This document shows, one piece after another, positions 7,672-12,973 of a stretch of 12,973 nt of DNA. The position numbers were made by a program, and so were the translations under genes. Location of the stretch: positions 45,653 through 58,625 of the forward strand of contig MZZL01000081.1 of the NCBI GenBank assembly GCA_002749535.1, in the 5' to 3' direction. The notes beneath the pieces were generated by a model. The model saw only the letters and a program-made list of their open reading frames with translations. It did not search any database and was not told the origin of the DNA. Each line of letters starts with the position of its first letter. Position 1 is the first letter of the stretch. The stretch is from Apophysomyces variabilis. Taxonomy: Eukaryota > Mucoromycota > Mucoromycetes > Mucorales > Mucoraceae.

Positions 7672-8547
7672 AACGAACCAAACAAAAGAAAATGGCTTAT
7701 CAATATCTGATTTCTTTGTCTTTTTGTGGCTTCTCTGCTCATCCGGGTGGGGAGCAGTAGGGTTAAAGTTTGCTTTATTTCTGTTCGGGAACTGAAAGCT
7801 ATCACTTGATGTAAAACAAGGTGTGCAACCGTTACAGAAGGACAAATCGAAATGAAATATATTTCCGTGCCGCCGTCATTGTCTTTTCCCATCATAAACC
7901 TTAAACAAGTCGATAAGATAGCATGCATATTGCTCGGTATGTATTTTGTTAAGGAACATGTCACCCATAGACTAGACTAACGGAAGAAAGAACGCTGCCA
8001 TGTGTCACACCAGCAAATCATGCCATTCGCGTTTGAAGGCGAAAGAGGAACGAGATACACGTTGATTGTTGTACAAGTGCAACAGAATAAAACATTAGCC
8101 TCAAACGTGTTTCGTGTGTATGTTAGAACGAAAACAGGCTTTGTAAGGAACGGAACATTGATAAGCCTTGATAAATTGCAGATATGAACTAAGCCAATAA
8201 TGATTGCATATTTTATAACGGAAGCGCAAGAAAGAGGGGTTAAGATCTGCAGCAGTGTGATGAGGCTTGCATTGCTTAAGTGCGCGAAGAACAAACAAAA
8301 GCCTATCATTGGTCCAATTGGGATTTTCAACCGCAGGAGGCTGAAGTCAAGCTGAGAGCCAAGTTCATTGGTGCGGCAAACCAAACTGCTTCAATGCAGA
8401 GGAGAGATGAGATTGAACGTCACATCGAACGGCAGATCTATCTTCTGAGAGGCCCAAACCATCGAATGGGAAAAAGACAGGGTTCTCTCTCTCTCTCTCT
8501 TTTTTATCGTCTCACGTTCTTTGGCAGTTAATTGATAATCCACAAGC
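7672..8547. other. Upstream region of the reductase gene; no clear gene
   Basis: No recognisable gene is present. A plus-strand frame at 8002-8187 and a hydrophobic minus-strand frame at 7977-8384 overlap each other, and neither shows a known motif. CTGCTC and GAGCAG (about 7735-7757) could pair in a weak hairpin. The last 60 bases are pyrimidine-rich before the start codon at 8548. A plus-strand frame containing an ATG near 8394 runs to a stop at 8529-8531, 16 nt before that start, and could be an upstream ORF if the transcript begins that early. Confidence 0.45.
8484..8499 (+). repeat. (TC)8 microsatellite in 5' region of the reductase gene
   Basis: Eight TC dinucleotides followed by a T tract lie 48 nt before the start codon. 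Pyrimidine tracts are common next to fungal transcription starts, so this may mark the start region; the repeat is also likely to vary in length between strains. Confidence 0.7.
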
Positions 8548-10723
<2,176 letters not shown>

Positions 10724-12815
10724 AGACCTTACGTCGAGATCCTTTTTTTCTTTTTACCACTGCTTTTCTTCTACATTTTAAATCACGTATTCAACTACTA
10801 ACGCTTTCCCAATCCTTGTTTTCATCCTTTCTACTTCTTCTTTATTGTATAAATTTTCTGTTTGAATTAATTTGATGTTCTCTTCAACGGGAGATAAGAG
10901 AAAAATATACACACTTGTGAGGAATCGATATAACTTAGTTGTTCTTTTGTGTACATCTCCATGCTGAGCGGCTAATTCAGGGATGCCAGTCGGATTGTTC
11001 AAGCAGTTTCCCAATCTCATTGTGCAATTTCACGTTGCTTTCCCGTCAGGGACTAAGCGTCATTGGCCATTGAATCGGAATGGGATAAGATCACAGCAAG
11101 CCAATTCGCGTCTGCAATATGGATATAATTCGAAGCTACATTGCTGGGTCATTTCCCTTCCAGTCGTGTACTTACCACTCTTTGGTTGATACGGTATATT
11201 CCGTACAACGGTAGTAGTTCCTTCGCCCAATGTTCTGTTCGACGTGCAGTTGAAGCCTTTGTCCGTTACGACATACTAGCCGTCGTCGTCATGCAGAACC
11301 GTATCGAACTTGGAGACTTCACCAAGTCCAAATTAAAACCAGCGGAAGCGAGCTATCTCGCCGTCTGGACCATAAATCAAAAAGTAACAAGCGTCGGTAC
11401 CTTAAAGGATAGTCTGTCCTGCCGCTGCTGGAAAAGGCAAGTTTCTTACCAACGTTGACGATGATATTATTAGAAGGATCCCAGTTTGCTTGTCAACGTC
11501 AGAGTGGATATTTAATGATGCTTCCCTATTTCAAGCGACAGGGGTAATAGAACTAAGTTTACTCTGCGAGATAATAAAGGCTGGCAAATGACAATACTAT
11601 CTGTGAACCTTTCTATTGCGAAGGTGGAAGTTTTACCGAGTGTTAGAGTAATGGAGAGGCTCTGTGCTAACGGTACTAGCATCATCATATCCAGTGATAC
11701 TGGCAATCTTAAATCATAAAATAACATCTGCGAACGATTTACTACGTCTAATAATGCATACTGCATCTTTTCTCTATGGCTAATTTTTGCGGTCTGTTCG
11801 AAGTGGGTATTGTTTTTCTTTTATGGTCTACTTTCGTAATTTCTTTCTCCATAAGAGTACTTTGGCGCACATGGTAATTCTACCAAGTTCATATGGACGT
11901 CTTTTCCAGAGGTTTTATTCGTTACCTACAGTTAAAAGAGCAAATGATTATTTGATGCTTGATTGAAAGCCAACAAGTCGGCTTGTCAGATTTTTAAGGG
12001 AATAGGCTGGAAAAGGCAATTTGTCTTCAGAGGGCAATTGAGTGGCACAAGATGAGAACTTGACAGACATAAGATGCCATTGCTGAGTTAACATCACCAT
12101 TACAGTTTGTGTAACTGTTAGGTTGGCTTACAGTGAATGGGCGGACCTTTTGATACAAAAAGTATCTTCATGCCGTACTCCATCGGGATAAAAATATTTT
12201 AGTGGGTAATACAAACGGATTGTCACCCATGTAAACGGAGAATAGAGGATTAAGACACATTGTCTCGGACGAAAGCCAAATGCTATGGCAAACGTCGTCT
12301 ATAGAACGCTTGGGACCGCATACTAAAGACTGCTTTAGAGAAAGTTGTTAGAAAAAGAACAAACTTTCACAATACTGTTTATTAACGGGTGCAAAACTCT
12401 GTGTCTCAGTCTTTCCAGTTTGAAGAGTTCTAGCGTTTTATTGATACACCAGCTGCAAATGCTGAAACAAATATTCATCTCGATGCTTTATGATGCAAGC
12501 TGCGTGAAAGTCAAAAGGGCGAGTTGAACATACAGATAATTGTTCAGAACATGGGCCAAACCCGGCTCAAACCTACTTTTAAGCTTGAACTTGGCACAGA
12601 GCAGTTTAGTGAACTAATTCCAACCATTAACCCATCACACTGTCAAGGAAGAGGTTGCAACTCCACTAACACGTTGTATGTTTATCTTATATAATTGGTA
12701 GAAACTGTAAAGTTGAATTTCGTTTACATATAAAAAAAATAGATTTTAAGAAGACTAAGAGAGAAATAACTACGTTATCCCTTGCAGCTTCTCAGCTTAG
12801 CATCGGTTTATTGCC
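10724..12815. other. No recognisable gene; coding-like fragments at 11141-11719
   Basis: Downstream of the reductase the DNA is T-rich to about 10870, which should hold its 3' UTR; no canonical AATAAA is seen on the plus strand there. Between 11141 and 11719 three successive plus-strand open stretches adjoin in alternating frames (11141-11458, 11406-11591, 11588-11719; the last two overlap at ATGA). Their predicted peptides look protein-like, but I recognise no family. They may be a decayed gene or exons. Minus-strand frames at 10778-11020 and 11512-11766 are equally unassigned. From about 11770 to 12815 I see nothing definable. Confidence 0.45.
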
Positions 12816-12973
12816 ATGGCCTCCAAGATTATCATAAACACTGCATCTGTTACTGTAGATGAACTTGCCATTGGTTTATCGTTACACGAGTCGTATCGCA
12901 GGGTCCAGGACACAGACCATATTATAGCCCCGTGTCACTCATCTTACTGTGCAAAATCGAGATGTGCACCTTG
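12816..12973 (+). CDS. Possible 5' end of an unknown gene, running off the window
   Basis: ATG in a favourable context (GCCATGG) opens a frame of at least 52 codons with no stop before the window edge, beginning MASKIIINTASVTVDEL. It is preceded by AT-rich DNA and a pyrimidine-rich stretch with several CAG/TAG triplets that could be splice acceptors. I recognise no domain, and the stretch is too short to exclude chance. Confidence 0.22.
   Translation, partial: MASKIIINTASVTVDELAIGLSLHESYRRVQDTDHIIAPCHSSYCAKSRCAP

Noticed and set aside
7977..8384. Hydrophobic 135-codon minus-strand frame as a membrane protein
   Set aside because: It has no ATG at its start and no recognisable motif, and it is antisense to an equally open plus-strand frame.

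Overview
The window reads as nuclear DNA of a filamentous fungus, most likely an early-diverging (Mucoromycota-type) one. It is AT-rich, its genes are split by short GT-AG introns (about 65-125 nt), one gene encodes a fungal-type two-domain methylenetetrahydrofolate reductase, and the left third is mobile DNA. No tRNA, rRNA, CRISPR array or bacterial-style operon is visible.

Left third (1-5080), mobile DNA. Positions 1-3149 form one element bounded by very long terminal inverted repeats: 399 bp on the left, 471 bp on the right, each capped by a 16-base A/T tract. Apart from the copy number of an internal 9-bp minisatellite, I find one mismatch between the arms. Inside, on the minus strand, lies a single two-exon gene for a PD-(D/E)XK nuclease-like protein with one frame break. 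No DDE transposase lies between the repeats. An intact Tc1/mariner-type (DD34E) transposase gene starts only 26 bp outside the right arm and reads towards it. Divergent from that gene is a 165-codon open frame of unknown nature with a duplicated 22-residue unit.

Middle (5081-8547), mostly without recognisable genes. At 6932-7671 there are two exons of an arrestin-like protein, apparently lacking the N-terminal arrestin domain. The interval before 8548 is the upstream region of the next gene and carries a (TC)8 pyrimidine tract.

Right (8548-10723), a complete five-exon methylenetetrahydrofolate reductase gene (600 residues). It is the only confidently assigned housekeeping gene. From 10724 to the end there is no recognisable gene. 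Coding-like fragments in changing frames at 11141-11719 and an open frame running off the end from 12816 are noted as weak candidates.

How the parts relate: the reductase supplies 5-methyltetrahydrofolate for methionine synthesis and has no visible link with the mobile DNA. The point of interest is the inverted-repeat element whose only gene is a PD-(D/E)XK nuclease, next to a DDE transposase gene.
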